From Leptospira selangorensis (GTDB lineage Bacteria > Spirochaetota > Leptospiria > Leptospirales > Leptospiraceae), in NCBI RefSeq assembly GCF_004769405.1, contig NZ_RQES01000019.1, positions 532,271 to 596,270 on the forward strand: a stretch of DNA of 64,000 nucleotides, written 5' to 3'. The translations under genes and the position numbers were made by a program. This document shows, piece by piece, positions 30,621-40,010 of this stretch. Numbering within the stretch: position 1 is the stretch's first letter; the number at the start of each line of letters is the position of its first letter. The notes under the pieces were generated by a model. That model was not told the origin of the DNA, did not search any database, and saw nothing but the letters and a program-made list of their open reading frames with translations.

Positions 30621-31032
30621 TAAATCCCTAATATTAGAAACCGGGCCTGGTTCGGGTCCGGTTTCCATTTTATTTTCCTTAATCGCTTTTTTAACCCTCA
30701 CCATTTCGATTTCCTTTCTGATACCATTGGACACAGAATCGGAACATTGGTTTACGATCTGTTGGTGGAAACATTTAACAGGCTGGGATTGTCCAGGTTG
30801 TGGACTAACAAGATCAGTGATCTGTTTTTTTAGAGGGGATTTTTTACAGTCTTGGGAATATCATCCATTCGGAATCCCGATCTCCATTTTAGGAATTTCC
30901 GGTTTTATCATCCGATGGAATCTAGGCAAACAAGTATGGAGAAAAATTTTAGAAAATCGTTTTACTGAAGTATTCGCGTATTTAGGAATTATCTCTATTT
31001 TTGTTTGGTACTATATCAAACATTTCTACTAA
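30592..31032 (+). CDS. DUF2752 family membrane protein
   Basis: This 146-residue protein has three likely transmembrane helices and the DUF2752 core W-x6-CPGCGLTRS ([16 protein letters not shown]), followed by a histidine in EYHPFG. The paired Cys may bind a metal or form a disulfide; no function is established. It overlaps the DUF5684 gene and its stop overlaps the stop of the convergent xseB by 4 nt. The exact start is uncertain, because the first 20 or so residues overlap the preceding gene. Confidence 0.82.
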   Translation: MWDQLRNQLNKSLILETGPGSGPVSILFSLIAFLTLTISISFLIPLDTESEHWFTICWWKHLTGWDCPGCGLTRSVICFFRGDFLQSWEYHPFGIPISILGISGFIIRWNLGKQVWRKILENRFTEVFAYLGIISIFVWYYIKHFY

Positions 31033-31316
31033 AACAACTCATCATCATCTGCCGGAGGAGTAGCCGCTCTGGAGGAAGTTTCAGACTTAGGACTCGCGGT
31101 TTTTTTCTGAGTTTCTCCATTTCCTGATTTGGAAAGATATTCAATTTTTCCTTCCGCTTCTGCAAGGATAGATTGGCAAAGAGTTCTAAGTTCCATTCCT
31201 CTTTCATAAGATTTAATGGATTCTTCTAGGGTCAATTGTCCTCTTTCCAAATTTTCAGCGATCTGCTCCAATTCGGTTAAAGCCTGTTCAAAACTGATTT
31301 CTGTTTTTTTGCTCAT
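31029..31316 (-). CDS. xseB: exodeoxyribonuclease VII small subunit
   Basis: The 95-residue protein has the XseB signature [33 protein letters not shown] split over two helices, and [16 protein letters not shown]. It extends beyond the usual 60-80 residues with a Ser/Pro-rich, acidic tail ending DDDELF. XseB binds XseA to form the enzyme that degrades single-stranded DNA to oligonucleotides. The start overlaps the xseA stop by 4 nt. Confidence 0.94.
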   Translation of the reverse strand: MSKKTEISFEQALTELEQIAENLERGQLTLEESIKSYERGMELRTLCQSILAEAEGKIEYLSKSGNGETQKKTASPKSETSSRAATPPADDDELF

Positions 31317-32590
31317 TGTATTTCACCTTGGTAAGAAACCCGAATCCTACCTTCCGCCAATATGACTTCTAGTTCTTCCTCTTTCTCCAATTGTGCTGGA
31401 GATGTAACGACTTTTTTTCCTTTCTTCCTTACCACGGAATATCCTCTTTTCAAGGTCCCTAATGGAGAAAAACCTTCCAGTTTTCCGGAGAGTAGTTGGA
31501 ACTCCTTCTTCTTTCTTTCCAGCTGGGATTTAAAAGAAGTAATCAATCCAGTCGATACAGGACTAAATTTGTTTTGGGCGCTCATTAGATAATTTTTGCC
31601 CAATAAATGTATCCTGGAATTGATCTCATCCAATTGTAGAATACGATCATTCAACATGGATCTAGGATCTAAGAATGCTTTTTTATTCGTGAGTATACGA
31701 AACTTTTCTCTCAGATTATTTGCCTGGTTTTTTAAAGCAGTCTTAAGCCTTACTTCAAATTCAGCAAGTCCTGATTCTATAAGTTCCATTTCCGGCACAG
31801 CCATTTCTGCCGCGGCTGTAGGAGTAGGTGCAAAATGGTCAGCCGCCAAATCAGAAAGAACTGAATCTATCTGGTGACCGACCGCGGAAATAATAGGAAC
31901 ACGACTCTGTGCAAATGCGAGAACTACTTTCTCATCGTTAAATGCCATTAGGTCTTCTGTACTTCCACCACCTCTACCGGCAATGATCAGATCCACATCC
32001 CAACGAGAATCATTTAACTCTTTGATTGCAGAAACAATAGAATCTGGAGCCCCATCTCCTTGTACAAGACAAGGAGAGATCAGAATATCTATATTCGGAA
32101 ATCTTTGTTTAGAAATACGGATAATGTCTTCGATCGCAGCTCCGGTGGGAGAAGTAGCAACGCCGATCCTCCAGGGAAATGTTGGAAGTTTTCTTTTTCT
32201 TTCCGGATCAAAAACACCTTGGGCAGCAAGTTTTCTTTTCAGCTCTTCTATCTGTAGTAGAAGGTCTCCTTGTCCCAGCTCTTCTATTTTAGAAATATTT
32301 AAATTGTATTGGCCCCTAGGTTCGTAGACAGAGATAGCACCGAACGCCTTGATCTCCATACCGTTTTCCAAAGGTTTTCCCTTATATCTTCCATTACTAT
32401 AAGAGAAAAAAGTACAAGCGATTAGAGACTTTGCATCTTTTAAGTTAAAATAAATATGACCTTGGTGAGACTTCGAATAATTAGAGATCTCTCCTTGGAT
32501 CCAGATATTTCTAAGAATATCCGGACCGGTCAGAAGTTGTTTAACGATTGAATTGATTTCCGAAACGGAATATGTTTTTGTTTCTTCCAT
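31313..32590 (-). CDS. xseA: exodeoxyribonuclease VII large subunit
   Basis: The 425-residue catalytic subunit has an N-terminal OB-fold ([23 protein letters not shown] split around residues 28-50), then the catalytic domain with [33 protein letters not shown] and [10 protein letters not shown], and a C-terminal coiled-coil region for XseB binding. It acts in DNA repair and mismatch correction. It is the first gene of the xseA-xseB pair and lies 6 bp after the AI-2E family gene on the same strand. Confidence 0.96.
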   Translation of the reverse strand: MEETKTYSVSEINSIVKQLLTGPDILRNIWIQGEISNYSKSHQGHIYFNLKDAKSLIACTFFSYSNGRYKGKPLENGMEIKAFGAISVYEPRGQYNLNISKIEELGQGDLLLQIEELKRKLAAQGVFDPERKRKLPTFPWRIGVATSPTGAAIEDIIRISKQRFPNIDILISPCLVQGDGAPDSIVSAIKELNDSRWDVDLIIAGRGGGSTEDLMAFNDEKVVLAFAQSRVPIISAVGHQIDSVLSDLAADHFAPTPTAAAEMAVPEMELIESGLAEFEVRLKTALKNQANNLREKFRILTNKKAFLDPRSMLNDRILQLDEINSRIHLLGKNYLMSAQNKFSPVSTGLITSFKSQLERKKKEFQLLSGKLEGFSPLGTLKRGYSVVRKKGKKVVTSPAQLEKEEELEVILAEGRIRVSYQGEIQ

Positions 32591-32596
32591 CCGAAA

Positions 32597-33709
32597 TTAA
32601 CTGGCGAAAAAATCTTTTCTGTATAATTTCCAGAAGTCCCAAAGAATCACAACCATTGTGACAGCAACCGGTCCAAGCACCAGTCCCATGATCCCAAATT
32701 CTTGGATTCCTCCAATCAAGGACAAAAATATCAACAAAGGATGGATCCTAAGTTTTTTATCTAACATCTTAGGTTTTACGACATTCTCTAAAACGATATA
32801 CAAGGTCAGGCCCATTACCATAAATAAGCTCGCACCGATGATATTATTCTCTATGAACATCAAATAAAGTCCGATCGGCAACCATACTACTGAGGTTCCA
32901 ATCACAGGTATCAAAGAGAAAAAGGCTGCAAGACTCGCATATAAGAAAGGGTTGGAAATTTTTGCGAATAGAAGAAGAATATAAACTCCAGCCCCCTGCA
33001 TAATGGAAACGATTAGATTTCCTTTAAATACAGTTTGCACAGCAGACGCGATCTTTCTTCCTACTTGTTCTTCTACCTCTGTGGAGAATGGTAAATTGTC
33101 CAAAATGAATCTTTCTATTTTTCTTCCGTCTTGGTAGAAGAAGAACAAAAGTAAAAGGGAGAAGAACAGATTCATAATGATCCCGGCGGGAAGATCTATA
33201 GAACCTAGAATAAAAGAAGAAGCATTACTTAAAACAGCGTATAAGCTGTCCAAGTTCAGGATATCTATATAGTTCTTAGCAAAGTCTCCATAAATTTCAG
33301 GAAGTTTTACCCAGAAGAATGGATTATCCGTGAATAGATCAGTGAGTATATTCAGGCTCATGATCGTATCTATGATCTTATCTTCAGAAAGAGAGATCCT
33401 GATCTTAAACAGAATGGAAAGAGATTCCTCGATCAGAGTGCGGATCATAAAATAAGAAGGCAAAATTACGATCATACAAACGGAACCGATCATGATCCAA
33501 GGTGCCAATGGTTCAAACTTAGGACCAACCAATCTTCTTAACTGTTTGTATTGTTTGCGAGTGGCTAAGTATAAGATCAAAGCAACAAGTGCGGAATAAA
33601 AATAAGGTCTTAAAACTACAAAGAGCAGGAGTCCTGTCCCGATACAAAATATACCCAGGATCAAGTTGAAAAGTTTTCGGTTGGTTTCCTGTCCTTCTTT
33701 GGGGGACAT
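32597..33709 (-). CDS. AI-2E family transporter (PF01594-type permease)
   Basis: The 370-residue polytopic membrane protein has about eight helices and the conserved later part of the family: FFYQDGRKIERFI, then FKGNLIVSIMQGAGVYILL and a proline-rich loop in SLIPVIGTSVVWLPIGLYL. I took ATG 33709 because GGAGG lies six bases upstream. Members include putative exporters of autoinducer-2 and Na+/H+ antiporters; nothing here identifies the substrate. Start and upstream stop share one base, so translation is coupled to the exported protein before it. Confidence 0.9.
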   Translation of the reverse strand: MSPKEGQETNRKLFNLILGIFCIGTGLLLFVVLRPYFYSALVALILYLATRKQYKQLRRLVGPKFEPLAPWIMIGSVCMIVILPSYFMIRTLIEESLSILFKIRISLSEDKIIDTIMSLNILTDLFTDNPFFWVKLPEIYGDFAKNYIDILNLDSLYAVLSNASSFILGSIDLPAGIIMNLFFSLLLLFFFYQDGRKIERFILDNLPFSTEVEEQVGRKIASAVQTVFKGNLIVSIMQGAGVYILLLFAKISNPFLYASLAAFFSLIPVIGTSVVWLPIGLYLMFIENNIIGASLFMVMGLTLYIVLENVVKPKMLDKKLRIHPLLIFLSLIGGIQEFGIMGLVLGPVAVTMVVILWDFWKLYRKDFFAS

Positions 33710-34227
33710 CAAAATCCTCCGTTCGTGGTTTTCTGGAATAATTTTACGATACTTCCTTTTTCTTCGGGATGAATGGTGATTGCGAGTATCTTATGCCTAA
33801 GAACATCCACCAAATACAAACTTTTCTCCTCAGACTTTTGGCTCTGTAAAATTTTATGACCGAAACTGGAGATCAGATATTCGTAATATCTCTCCATGGT
33901 AGTTTTTGGAAGAGAAGTTTTAAAAACTACAACCGCTTCCTTATTTTCCAGGAGGCGGTCCGCTTTTAATTCCGTAAAAAACAATACCTCTGAATCATCC
34001 GGAACAAAATTGCTAGGAATGGAAGAAGGGGCCTTATACGGCTTTTCCACTATAGTGAGTTGGTTATGCCTGAAAATTTTAGGTCTGTCTTTGACCTTTT
34101 TGGTTTTTACAGGATCAGGACTCATCAAATCGGGCAATTTGGTATCCTGAGAAAAAAGAGAAACATTCCCGATCAGTAAAAATACTAGAACCGAACCGAG
34201 GACTTGCGAGAAACTACGGCCTTCCAC
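33709..34227 (-). CDS. exported hypothetical protein
   Basis: The 172-residue protein has a signal peptide (about 1-27, ending in LFSQ) and a soluble domain. I do not recognise a named family. The arrangement SEVLFFTELKADRLL, then VVVFKTSLPKTTMERYYEYLISSFGHKIL, suggests a single alpha-beta domain with a KTSLP-x-TxxYY helix resembling periplasmic stress-type domains. It is first in a four-gene minus-strand run (this gene, AI-2E permease, xseA, xseB) and divergent from the DedA gene by 47 bp. Confidence 0.65.
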   Translation of the reverse strand: MEGRSFSQVLGSVLVFLLIGNVSLFSQDTKLPDLMSPDPVKTKKVKDRPKIFRHNQLTIVEKPYKAPSSIPSNFVPDDSEVLFFTELKADRLLENKEAVVVFKTSLPKTTMERYYEYLISSFGHKILQSQKSEEKSLYLVDVLRHKILAITIHPEEKGSIVKLFQKTTNGGF

Positions 34228-34274
34228 GAAATTTAGTTGAATCTAACGCTTCCCCCTTGACAATCCTTTTCTAG

Positions 34275-34919
34275 ATGCAATTCACCGGATTCGATTTTTA
34301 TATCCAAACTCTATTGGATTGGGTATCCGGTCTGCCAAGCGCCCTGGTCTGGTTTTTTTTCGCATTTTCCAATTTTACTGAAAACGTTTTTCCTCCTTGG
34401 CCGGGAGATACTGTCACCGCATTCGGTGGGTTTTTACTCGCAAGAGGCGCCTTAAGTTTTTGGGAACTCGTCTCAAGTACATTAGTGGGAAATCTTGCAG
34501 GTGCCTGGGTCATGTATGCTTTCGGCCATAAGTTACTGGATTGGTTGAAGAATAAAAACTTCCCATTTAAATCCGAATTGTACAACGAAGAATCTATTCA
34601 AAAAACCTTGGATTGGTTTTCCAGAAATGGAGTGGTTGTAGTGATCTTCTCCAGATTCTCCGCAGGGATACGATTTTTCGTTTCTATAGTCGCCGGAATG
34701 GTGGATATGAGGCCCTTATTATTTTTCTCGGCATTCACATTAGCAGTCACCATTTGGTGTGGGATACTGATCTACGGTGGATTTTATCTAGGATCTCATT
34801 GGGAGAAGGTCCTGGAATTTTTAGCTCTATATAATAAAATTTTTACAGGCTTTTTCGTGACCGCAGTTCTTGGATTTATAATCTACAAAAAGTTTTTCGA
34901 AAGAAGAAAGGAAGCCTAG
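34275..34919 (+). CDS. DedA family membrane protein
   Basis: The 214-residue integral membrane protein has the DedA/SNARE-associated pattern: an N-terminal amphipathic entry with FTENVFPPWPGDTVTAFGG, the G-x-x-G-x-x-x-G-Y-like helix AGAWVMYAFGHKLLDWL, and the conserved arginine loop FSRFSAGIRFFVSIVAGM. DedA proteins are undecaprenyl-phosphate or phospholipid flippases, or otherwise needed for membrane homeostasis. The key acidic (E, D) and arginine residues are present. The stop overlaps that of the convergent App1-like gene by 4 nt. Confidence 0.93.
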   Translation: MQFTGFDFYIQTLLDWVSGLPSALVWFFFAFSNFTENVFPPWPGDTVTAFGGFLLARGALSFWELVSSTLVGNLAGAWVMYAFGHKLLDWLKNKNFPFKSELYNEESIQKTLDWFSRNGVVVVIFSRFSAGIRFFVSIVAGMVDMRPLLFFSAFTLAVTIWCGILIYGGFYLGSHWEKVLEFLALYNKIFTGFFVTAVLGFIIYKKFFERRKEA

Positions 34920-36457
34920 GCTTCCAAAACTTCTTTTAGGGTTTTTACAAACTTCTTATGAATTGATTCTGTTTCTTTAGGAAGTTCTAATTTTTTTGCA
35001 AGCTCCAGTAGAACATTCGGATCTATCACTTTTCCTTCGAACCATTGTCCTGCCATATCTCCCGAAATTTTTAAAACGGAAGAAAGATCTAAAATTTCTC
35101 TTTCTACCATTACAAGTGCAAAGCCTAAAGCGCCATCTGTAGGAATATAAGGCGCAATTCCTTCCGTCTTCCAAGGATCCAAACCGGTAGGAAGTGCACT
35201 TCTGACATTCCATTTCATTTCATCGGAAGGAGGCCCGAGTTCCGTTTTATTGATTAGAACCAATTGAACGGGATTGATATGTCCGTGGATCCTATGATTT
35301 TCTTCTGCAAGTTCTCGGATTAGTTTTGCATTATCTCGTGTAATCGCATCTCTTCCTAAAAAGTTCAGCTTATAAAGATAATCCTCCAATTCCTTACCTT
35401 GTAATGCTCCAGTCAGAATGAACTGGTACAAAATAAAGATCAGATAATCACTTTCAGTATTATCCCCAAGCAAAATTTCCTTGGAGTTTGTAGGAAGATA
35501 TATCCTGTCCCTTAGAAGGATCGTAAGCTTATACGCCAACTGATCGAATAAACTTTGGAAAGAAGATCCGGCAAATTTACGAACTCTTTCCACTGCTCCC
35601 CAAAGGCCTTCTGTCAAAAATCTAGTAGGATGAGAAAGAGTGTCCCAAAACTTATCCACCATTCCTTTCAGGGTACCTTCTAAATACTTTAAGTGAAGTG
35701 ATTCAGTTTTTACACCTTGTGTTCTGAATGTGGAGAGTAGGGTCCTTCTGAAAAAATGGGGACTAGCGGAAATAAAACAAAGAGGAGAATCAGTCGTAGC
35801 TTCTCTTAGTTCTTTGAATAATGTAGGCATACCAGGCAAAGGTAATTTCTGCTCAGGTGTTTCGAATAATGTGGAAATTTTTCCCTTATTGGAATGGATA
35901 TCCGTAGCGAGATAGGTCTGGTCAATATCAGAAGTTGTTACGATCCCGGTATATTCTTCGGATAAAATACGCAAAGCCCCCATTCCGATCAGGCTTTGGG
36001 AGACTAACTCATGTTTGCCAGGAGTGTTTAAATAAGCCAGGTCTTTCCCAAACTGTCTGTACGAATCAGGTTTTAAGAAATGAATGTGAAATGTATAATT
36101 TCCAGGACTTAAAGGAAATGTAAACTCATGGAAAAAAAATCCACTTTCATCTCCTCTGATCTCAGGAGAACGATGTAATATTTTTCCGGACTGGTCTACA
36201 ATTTCCGCGACAAGGATAGGCTTACGAACTGACTCGAGTCCGTAGTCTAAAAATGGAGTGATCTCTTTTTCTTGTCCTTGGAATAAGCCGGTGAGAAGGT
36301 CCCATTTTTTAGGATCCGTCATTTCTTCGCTGACGGAGATATCCACTACCTGGCCTCGGATATAATAACGGTTTTCTCTGCCGAGAGTTCCTCCGCAGAT
36401 TGCGGCCCTACGTTTCTCGGTATTCTTGGAAATTTTGCGTTCTGTTTCTTCCGTCAC
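34916..36457 (-). CDS. App1-like phosphatase domain protein (DUF2183)
   Basis: The 513-residue soluble protein starts with GTG. The N-terminal part (about 1-165) resembles the beta-rich region before the catalytic domain of App1/DUF2183 proteins. The catalytic part begins with the HAD motif I as TTSDIDQTYL (Asp-x-Asp-x-Thr) near 175-185, then SASPHFFRRTLL and LGDNTESDYLIF as later HAD motifs. Yeast App1 is a phosphatidate phosphatase; bacterial members are uncharacterised. An extra 100-residue C-terminal helical region follows. It is divergent from the Smr gene by 125 bp. Confidence 0.82.
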   Translation of the reverse strand: MTEETERKISKNTEKRRAAICGGTLGRENRYYIRGQVVDISVSEEMTDPKKWDLLTGLFQGQEKEITPFLDYGLESVRKPILVAEIVDQSGKILHRSPEIRGDESGFFFHEFTFPLSPGNYTFHIHFLKPDSYRQFGKDLAYLNTPGKHELVSQSLIGMGALRILSEEYTGIVTTSDIDQTYLATDIHSNKGKISTLFETPEQKLPLPGMPTLFKELREATTDSPLCFISASPHFFRRTLLSTFRTQGVKTESLHLKYLEGTLKGMVDKFWDTLSHPTRFLTEGLWGAVERVRKFAGSSFQSLFDQLAYKLTILLRDRIYLPTNSKEILLGDNTESDYLIFILYQFILTGALQGKELEDYLYKLNFLGRDAITRDNAKLIRELAEENHRIHGHINPVQLVLINKTELGPPSDEMKWNVRSALPTGLDPWKTEGIAPYIPTDGALGFALVMVEREILDLSSVLKISGDMAGQWFEGKVIDPNVLLELAKKLELPKETESIHKKFVKTLKEVLEA

Positions 36458-36582
36458 AAGCTTGCAGGATTCCTTTTTAACATTTCGGGAAAGGAAAACT
36501 CTAACATGGGGCTTCTAAAGGGAAAGCAAAAATCCAATTTCTTTGTTTTCGAGAGAAAAGGTCCGCCTAGGATGGTCTTAGA

Positions 36583-36900
36583 ATGGCGAGAGGGAAACAT
36601 TCGGATCAGAACCGGAAAGGTCCCAAGTCGATTTATATCCGTAAAATGAGATATGAAGAGGCATATCGGCTCTTGGATCGGGAAATCCAAGCCGCATTCA
36701 TGAAAGGGGAAACCCTGGTAGAAGTTGTACACGGGATAGGCGAAGGAGTTTTGAAAAAAATGACCGACGATTATATCCGAGCGCATTCCTTTCTTAAAAT
36801 TTTAGAAGATGGGGGACTTCACCTGGCAAATAACCCTGGTTCCACACTTGTGGAGATCATGGGCCCATCCTCTGAAGATCTAAAAAAGTACTTAAAATAA
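36583..36900 (+). CDS. stand-alone Smr domain protein
   Basis: The 105-residue protein consists of a basic N terminus and one Smr domain with the diagnostic VVHGIGEGVLKK (H-G-x-G-x-G-x-L) and a C-terminal strand ending VEIMG. Smr domains are nucleases found alone or at the end of MutS2; recent work links them to ribosome collision rescue. No MutS2 body is present. The stop shares a base with the cimA start (TAATG), so the two are co-translated. Confidence 0.9.
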   Translation: MARGKHSDQNRKGPKSIYIRKMRYEEAYRLLDREIQAAFMKGETLVEVVHGIGEGVLKKMTDDYIRAHSFLKILEDGGLHLANNPGSTLVEIMGPSSEDLKKYLK

Positions 36901-38450
36901 TGGGAAACACAAAACCTAAAGTCCAAATTCTGGATGTAACTCTCAGAGATGGGGAGCAGACCAGAGGTGTAAGTTTCTCCGCTTCCGAAAAACTAAATAT
37001 CGCAAAATTTCTATTACAAAATCTGAAAGTAGATAGAGTAGAGATCGCATCCGCTAGAGTCTCTCAGGGAGAATTAGAAAGTGTGAGAGGGATCATGTCC
37101 TGGGCCGCTTCCGAAGGCCTGGAAAAAAGGATAGAGATCTTAGGATTCGTAGATTCTCACAAAAGTGTGGACTGGATCCTTGCTTCCGGAGCTAAAACAT
37201 TAAATCTGCTCACAAAAGGTTCTCTCAAACATTTAGAAGGACAACTCAAAAAAACTCCAAAAGAACATTTCGAAGAAGTATCCGAAACCATCCAATACGC
37301 TAAGAAGAACGGCCTCGAAGTAAATATCTATTTAGAAGATTGGTCTAATGGCTATCTAAACAGCAAAGAATATGTTTTGGATTTTGTTTCTCATCTTTCT
37401 AAAGAACCGTTAGGCAAAATTTTCCTACCTGATACCCTGGGAGTTCTTTCTCCAGACGAAACATTCTCAGGAATTTCACTTCTTACCCAAAAACATCCGG
37501 AACTACATTTTGAGTTCCACGGACATAACGATTACGATCTTTCCGTAGCTAACTGCTTATTCGCAGTCAAAGCAGGAGCAAAAGGTTTACACGTTAGTGT
37601 AAATGGCCTGGGAGAAAGAGCAGGAAACTCTCCACTCGAAGCAGTGATAACAGCACTCCATGATAAAGTGGGAATATGTACTGATGTGGACGAAAAATCA
37701 ATCTCTGAAGCAAGCCGCTTGGTAGAAGTATTCAGCGGAAAAAGGATCTCTGCAAACCGTCCTGTAGTGGGAGAAGATGTATTCACCCAAACTGCAGGAG
37801 TCCATGCAGACGGAGATAAAAAAGGGAATTTATACGCAAATCCAATCCTACCGGAACGTTTCGGCAGAAAAAGAAGTTATGCCCTAGGTAAACTTGCAGG
37901 AAAAGCAAGCATTTCCGAAAATCTAAAACAACTTGGTCTTGTACTTTCTCCAGAGATCGAAAAAAAGGTTTTAGAAAAGGTAATCGAACTAGGGGATCAA
38001 AATAAAAATATCACACCGGAAGATCTTCCATTTATCATCGCAGACGTTTCCGGAAATTCAAGTGTACAAGCGATCAAGATCACCGGATGTAAGATCAACT
38101 CAGGAATTGGGATCCGCCCGAAAGCAATTGTAGAATTAGAATATCATGGTACAAAATATTCTGAAGAAGGAGAAGGTGACGGAGGTTACGACGCATTCAT
38201 GTCCGCACTGACTAGCATAGCTTCCAAAGCCGGCCTTTCTATTCCTAGACTCGTAGACTATGAGGTCCGAATTCCTCCCGGTGGAAAAACGGATGCACTC
38301 GTGGAAACAATGATTACCTGGAATAAAACACAGGAAAATCATGAAGAAGAAAATTTCAAAACTATGGGAATCCACTGCGACCAAACAGTAGCTGCGGTTT
38401 TAGCTACGGAAAAAATGCTGAACTTAATTCTTCCTACATGGCAAACTTAA
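36900..38450 (+). CDS. cimA: (R)-citramalate synthase
   Basis: This enzyme condenses pyruvate and acetyl-CoA to (R)-citramalate, the first step of the threonine-independent isoleucine pathway used by Leptospira. The 516 residues match the structurally studied L. interrogans enzyme in length and in catalytic positions: R16-D17 in DVTLRDGEQ, and metal ligands H207 and H209 in FHGHND. The GLGERAGNSPLEA loop, VFTQTAGVHADGDKKGNLY and a C-terminal regulatory domain (from about 390) for isoleucine feedback are present. Without that match the family alone could suggest 2-isopropylmalate synthase. It overlaps pth by 13 nt. Confidence 0.95.
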   Translation: MGNTKPKVQILDVTLRDGEQTRGVSFSASEKLNIAKFLLQNLKVDRVEIASARVSQGELESVRGIMSWAASEGLEKRIEILGFVDSHKSVDWILASGAKTLNLLTKGSLKHLEGQLKKTPKEHFEEVSETIQYAKKNGLEVNIYLEDWSNGYLNSKEYVLDFVSHLSKEPLGKIFLPDTLGVLSPDETFSGISLLTQKHPELHFEFHGHNDYDLSVANCLFAVKAGAKGLHVSVNGLGERAGNSPLEAVITALHDKVGICTDVDEKSISEASRLVEVFSGKRISANRPVVGEDVFTQTAGVHADGDKKGNLYANPILPERFGRKRSYALGKLAGKASISENLKQLGLVLSPEIEKKVLEKVIELGDQNKNITPEDLPFIIADVSGNSSVQAIKITGCKINSGIGIRPKAIVELEYHGTKYSEEGEGDGGYDAFMSALTSIASKAGLSIPRLVDYEVRIPPGGKTDALVETMITWNKTQENHEEENFKTMGIHCDQTVAAVLATEKMLNLILPTWQT

Positions 38451-39007
38451 AACTGATGATCGTTGGTCTGGGCAATCCAGGCCAAAAATATGAAAGAAAC
38501 CGTCATAATATTGGCTTTCTGGTCTTGGATGATATCGCCAAAGATTGGGGAATAGACTTGAATCAGTCTTCTAAAGAAGCAAAAGGAAAACTAGACAGGG
38601 ACGGAGTTTCTTACTATTTTCTAAAACCTTTGGAATATATGAATCTTTCCGGCAAGGCTGTCTCAGAACTATCTCGCAAAAACGGAATCCCTCCTGAAAA
38701 CATTTTAGTCATTCATGACGAAGTAGATTTTCCATTTTCCAAACTCAAATTCAAACAGAGCGGTGGAAATGGCGGTCATAATGGGATCAAAGACATCTCC
38801 GAAAAATTAGGTTCACCTGATTTTTTTAGGCTCAGATTCGGAGTGGGAAAACCTGGGGATAGCGCACTCACAGCAGGACATGTTCTATCCAATTTTAACC
38901 AGGAAGAAATGAGTAAATTACCCGAATTATTCGACCAGGCAAAACAAAAAATAAAAGATTGGGTCCGGGAAAGACAGATCATTTTTTCGAAAGCCTCCGA
39001 TAAATAA
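38438..39007 (+). CDS. pth: peptidyl-tRNA hydrolase
   Basis: The 189-residue enzyme frees tRNA from prematurely released peptidyl-tRNA. The N terminus shows IVGLGNPGQKYERNRHNIGF with N13 and catalytic H23, then KPLEYMNLSGKAV, the catalytic Asp (D94) in IHDEVDFPF, and GGNGGHNGIKDI. All are canonical. It overlaps the end of cimA and is followed after 49 bp by xerC, with a strong hairpin between them. Confidence 0.96.
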   Translation: MANLKLMIVGLGNPGQKYERNRHNIGFLVLDDIAKDWGIDLNQSSKEAKGKLDRDGVSYYFLKPLEYMNLSGKAVSELSRKNGIPPENILVIHDEVDFPFSKLKFKQSGGNGGHNGIKDISEKLGSPDFFRLRFGVGKPGDSALTAGHVLSNFNQEEMSKLPELFDQAKQKIKDWVRERQIIFSKASDK

Positions 39008-39017
39008 ACTATCCCGG

Positions 39018-39058
39018 ACAGGTAACTTCTCCGGGGATTTTCATCCGGAGAAACCTGT
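39018..39058 (+). promoter_or_regulatory. hairpin burying the xerC ribosome binding site
   Basis: ACAGGT (39018-39023) pairs with ACCTGT (39053-39058) and TTCTCCGG (39027-39034) pairs with CCGGAGAA (39045-39052), with a 3-nt bulge on the 5' side and a 10-nt loop. The Shine-Dalgarno GGAG (39047-39050) and the first bases of the GTG start (39057) lie in the 3' strand. No T tract follows, so it is not a standard terminator. Confidence 0.65.
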
Positions 39059-40010
39059 GAGCGAATACGCGGTCAAACTTCCCCAATTTCCTTCTGAAAT
39101 CCTGAATTCTGCCGCTTCTCGTTTTTATGAATATCTGAGGGTTGAAAAAAATTATTCCCAAAACACTCTCAATGCTTATCTCCTAGACCTGAAATCATTT
39201 TTCGAATTTTGCCTACAAGAACAGATAGAAATCTACCAATTAGAATCAGTGGATGTTCGTTCTTATTTTGCGTTCCTTTCTAAAAACCAAGGTTTGGATA
39301 GAAGAACCCAAAGTAGAAAACTCTCCAGCCTTAGGACATTCTATAAAGTATTATTAAAAGATAATTTGGTTCCGGGAAATCCTATACTTTCAGTTAGTTT
39401 TCCTAAAACCAGAAAACAAGTCCCTAAAAATTTCAGGATAGAAGAAACCGAAAGTATCTTAGATTACGAATACGAGAATGAAAACGCGTCGGAGATCCTA
39501 AATATCAGAGATAAAGCGATCTTAGAAGTTTTATATTCATCGGGGCTCAGGGTTTTTGAGTTAGTCGATGCGACTCTAGTACAATTATCAGCGGATCATA
39601 CTATCTTAAAGGTGCTTGGTAAAAGAAGAAAGGAAAGATACGTATATTTAGGAAAAGAAGCCATCAAAAGTCTAAATGAATACTTAGATGTGCGTCCTAG
39701 ATTTCGTCCCAGATCTGATGAAATTTTTCTGAATCAAAAGGGAAATAAACTGACGACCAGAGGGGTTCGTTATATTTTGAACGAGAGAAGGAAAAGAATG
39801 GGATGGGACAAACCCATTACCCCCCATAAATTCCGTCACACGTTCGCAACGGACTTACTCGATGCCGGCGCAGATATCCGCGCAGTCCAAGAGCTTTTGG
39901 GGCATTCCTCTCTATCCACCACCCAGGTTTACCTGAGCGTGAGTAAGGAAAAGATCAAAGAGGTCTACCGAAAGGCTCACCCACATGCAAGACTCGATAA
40001 ATCCAAATAA
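39057..40010 (+). CDS. xerC: tyrosine recombinase XerC
   Basis: The 317-residue integrase-fold protein has an N-terminal SAM-like DNA-binding domain (about 15-105) and a catalytic domain with R165 (SSGLRVFEL), K189, H257-x-x-R260 (HKFRHTFA), H283 (LGHSS) and Y292. All six active-site residues are present. With XerD it would resolve chromosome dimers at dif. I call it XerC, not XerD, because it lies directly before hslV and hslU, the same order as xerC-clpQ-clpY in Bacillus. The GTG start has GGAG six bases upstream, but that site is held in a hairpin. The end overlaps hslV by 26 nt. Confidence 0.9.
   Translation: MSEYAVKLPQFPSEILNSAASRFYEYLRVEKNYSQNTLNAYLLDLKSFFEFCLQEQIEIYQLESVDVRSYFAFLSKNQGLDRRTQSRKLSSLRTFYKVLLKDNLVPGNPILSVSFPKTRKQVPKNFRIEETESILDYEYENENASEILNIRDKAILEVLYSSGLRVFELVDATLVQLSADHTILKVLGKRRKERYVYLGKEAIKSLNEYLDVRPRFRPRSDEIFLNQKGNKLTTRGVRYILNERRKRMGWDKPITPHKFRHTFATDLLDAGADIRAVQELLGHSSLSTTQVYLSVSKEKIKEVYRKAHPHARLDKSK

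Noticed and set aside
36900..38450. 2-isopropylmalate synthase (LeuA)
   Set aside because: Same superfamily, but length (516), R16-D17, H207/H209 and the overall sequence fit the Leptospira citramalate synthase, which is well characterised.
38960..39060. CIRCE heat-shock operator before xerC-hslVU
   Set aside because: The stem here has none of the TTAGCACTC/GAGTGCTAA sequence of CIRCE, and it overlaps the translation start, not a promoter.
39057..40010. Phage or integron integrase marking a mobile element
   Set aside because: It is a housekeeping XerC inside a conserved pth-xerC-hslV-hslU run, with no att-like repeats, phage genes or tRNA next to it.
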